Shown: piece after piece, positions 4,933 through 5,214 of the stretch
How the letters are laid out: each line of letters begins with the position of its first letter
Numbering within the stretch: position 1 is the first letter of the stretch
From: Pseudomonadota bacterium
Lineage (GTDB): Bacteria > Myxococcota > Polyangia > Polyangiales > Polyangiaceae
Direction: 5' to 3'
DNA: 5,214 nt
Assembly (NCBI GenBank): GCA_023419055.1
Contig: JAEZYO010000178.1
Coordinates: 1-5,214 of the forward strand
Notes under the pieces: model-generated
Databases searched by the model: none
Seen by the model: only the letters and a program-made list of their open reading frames with translations
What the model was told of the DNA's origin: nothing
Made by a program: the position numbers and the translations under genes

Positions 4933-5214
4933 ATGTCCTCGCGCGCATTGAAATCCTTCGCAGTCGTCCTGTCGCTCGTCGCCTGCGCCAACGAGGTGCA
5001 GGAGATTGGCGCTCCCGGTGATTCGCCCGGAGGCTCCGGCAGCGGCGCGTCCGGCGGTGAAGCGAGCGGCGGTACCGCCGGTTCGCCAGCGGGCGGCACC
5101 GGAAGCGGCAGCAGCGGTGGGGCTGCTAGTGGCAGCGGAGGTACCACCGGCGGCGCGACGGGAGCGTTTGGCGGCAGCGCGGGTCTCGGCGGCAAGGGCG
5201 GGTCTACCGGCGGC
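4933..5214 (+). CDS. Lipoprotein with Gly/Ser-rich region, 3' end missing (runs off right edge)
   Basis: The frame from the ATG at 4933 stays open for 94 codons to the window edge. Residues 1-18 form a lipoprotein signal peptide: basic positions R4 and K7, a hydrophobic core (FAVVLSLVA), and the lipobox L15-V16-A17-C18. Cys18 would be lipidated after cleavage by signal peptidase II, anchoring the protein in the cell envelope. The residue after the cysteine is Ala, so there is no Asp retention signal. A short acidic segment (ANEVQEIGAPGD) follows, and from about residue 31 the chain is almost entirely Gly, Ser, Ala and Thr (for example GGTAGSPAGGTGSGSSGG), a flexible, extended stretch. Myxobacterial surface lipoproteins often carry such a linker ahead of a folded domain; that domain lies beyond the window, so the function is unknown. 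The gene is divergent from the kinase and lacks a Shine-Dalgarno. Confidence 0.85.
   Translation, partial: MSSRALKSFAVVLSLVACANEVQEIGAPGDSPGGSGSGASGGEASGGTAGSPAGGTGSGSSGGAASGSGGTTGGATGAFGGSAGLGGKGGSTGG

Noticed and set aside
5067..5080. Perfect 14-bp palindrome CGGCGGTACCGCCG in the lipoprotein gene
   Set aside because: It follows from Gly-Gly-Thr-Ala codons in a GC-rich repeat-like coding region, so it needs no regulatory explanation.
1..5214. CRISPR array, tRNA, rRNA, insertion sequence or attachment site
   Set aside because: No regularly spaced repeats, cloverleaf, ribosomal RNA segment, transposase motif or terminal inverted repeats were found on either strand.

Overview
The window is high-G+C DNA with dense coding and strong G/C preference at third codon positions. 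A large Ser/Thr protein kinase with several membrane helices, a lipoprotein with a long Gly/Ser-rich stretch, and small orphan genes between convergent neighbours suggest a myxobacterium-type genome (Polyangiales/Sorangium-like). That assignment is inference from gene content; there is no rRNA or other marker in the window.

Layout, left to right. (1) 1-773, minus: N-terminal part of a class I SAM-dependent methyltransferase that runs off the left edge. (2) 774-905: short divergent gap ending in a strong Shine-Dalgarno. (3) 906-1295, plus: 129-residue coiled-coil protein with one short hydrophobic segment, function unknown. (4) 1279-1455, minus: 58-residue protein with two CxxC pairs (zinc ribbon-like), overlapping the end of the previous gene tail to tail. 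(5) 1535-2044, plus: MmcQ/YjbR-family protein with an added Lys/Ala-rich, histone-like tail. (6) 2036-4447, minus: 803-residue Hanks-type Ser/Thr kinase with about five membrane helices and a cysteine-containing C-terminal domain predicted outside the cytoplasm; its 3' end overlaps that of the YjbR gene by 9 bp. (7) 4448-4932: about 485 bp without a convincing gene, holding a terminator-like hairpin directly upstream of the kinase, two other inverted repeats and an isolated TATAAT. (8) 4933 to the right edge, plus: N-terminus of a lipoprotein with a Gly/Ser-rich region.

The genes do not form an operon. Strands alternate (-,+,-,+,-,+), so each gene is probably transcribed on its own, and nothing shows that they work in one pathway. 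The kinase is the only obvious signalling component, and no partner (phosphatase, FHA protein, response regulator) is visible beside it. I found no CRISPR array, tRNA, rRNA, insertion sequence or clear new defence system. The points most worth a second look are the kinase architecture, the terminator-like hairpin in front of its start codon, the YjbR domain with a histone-like tail, and the two overlooked small proteins.
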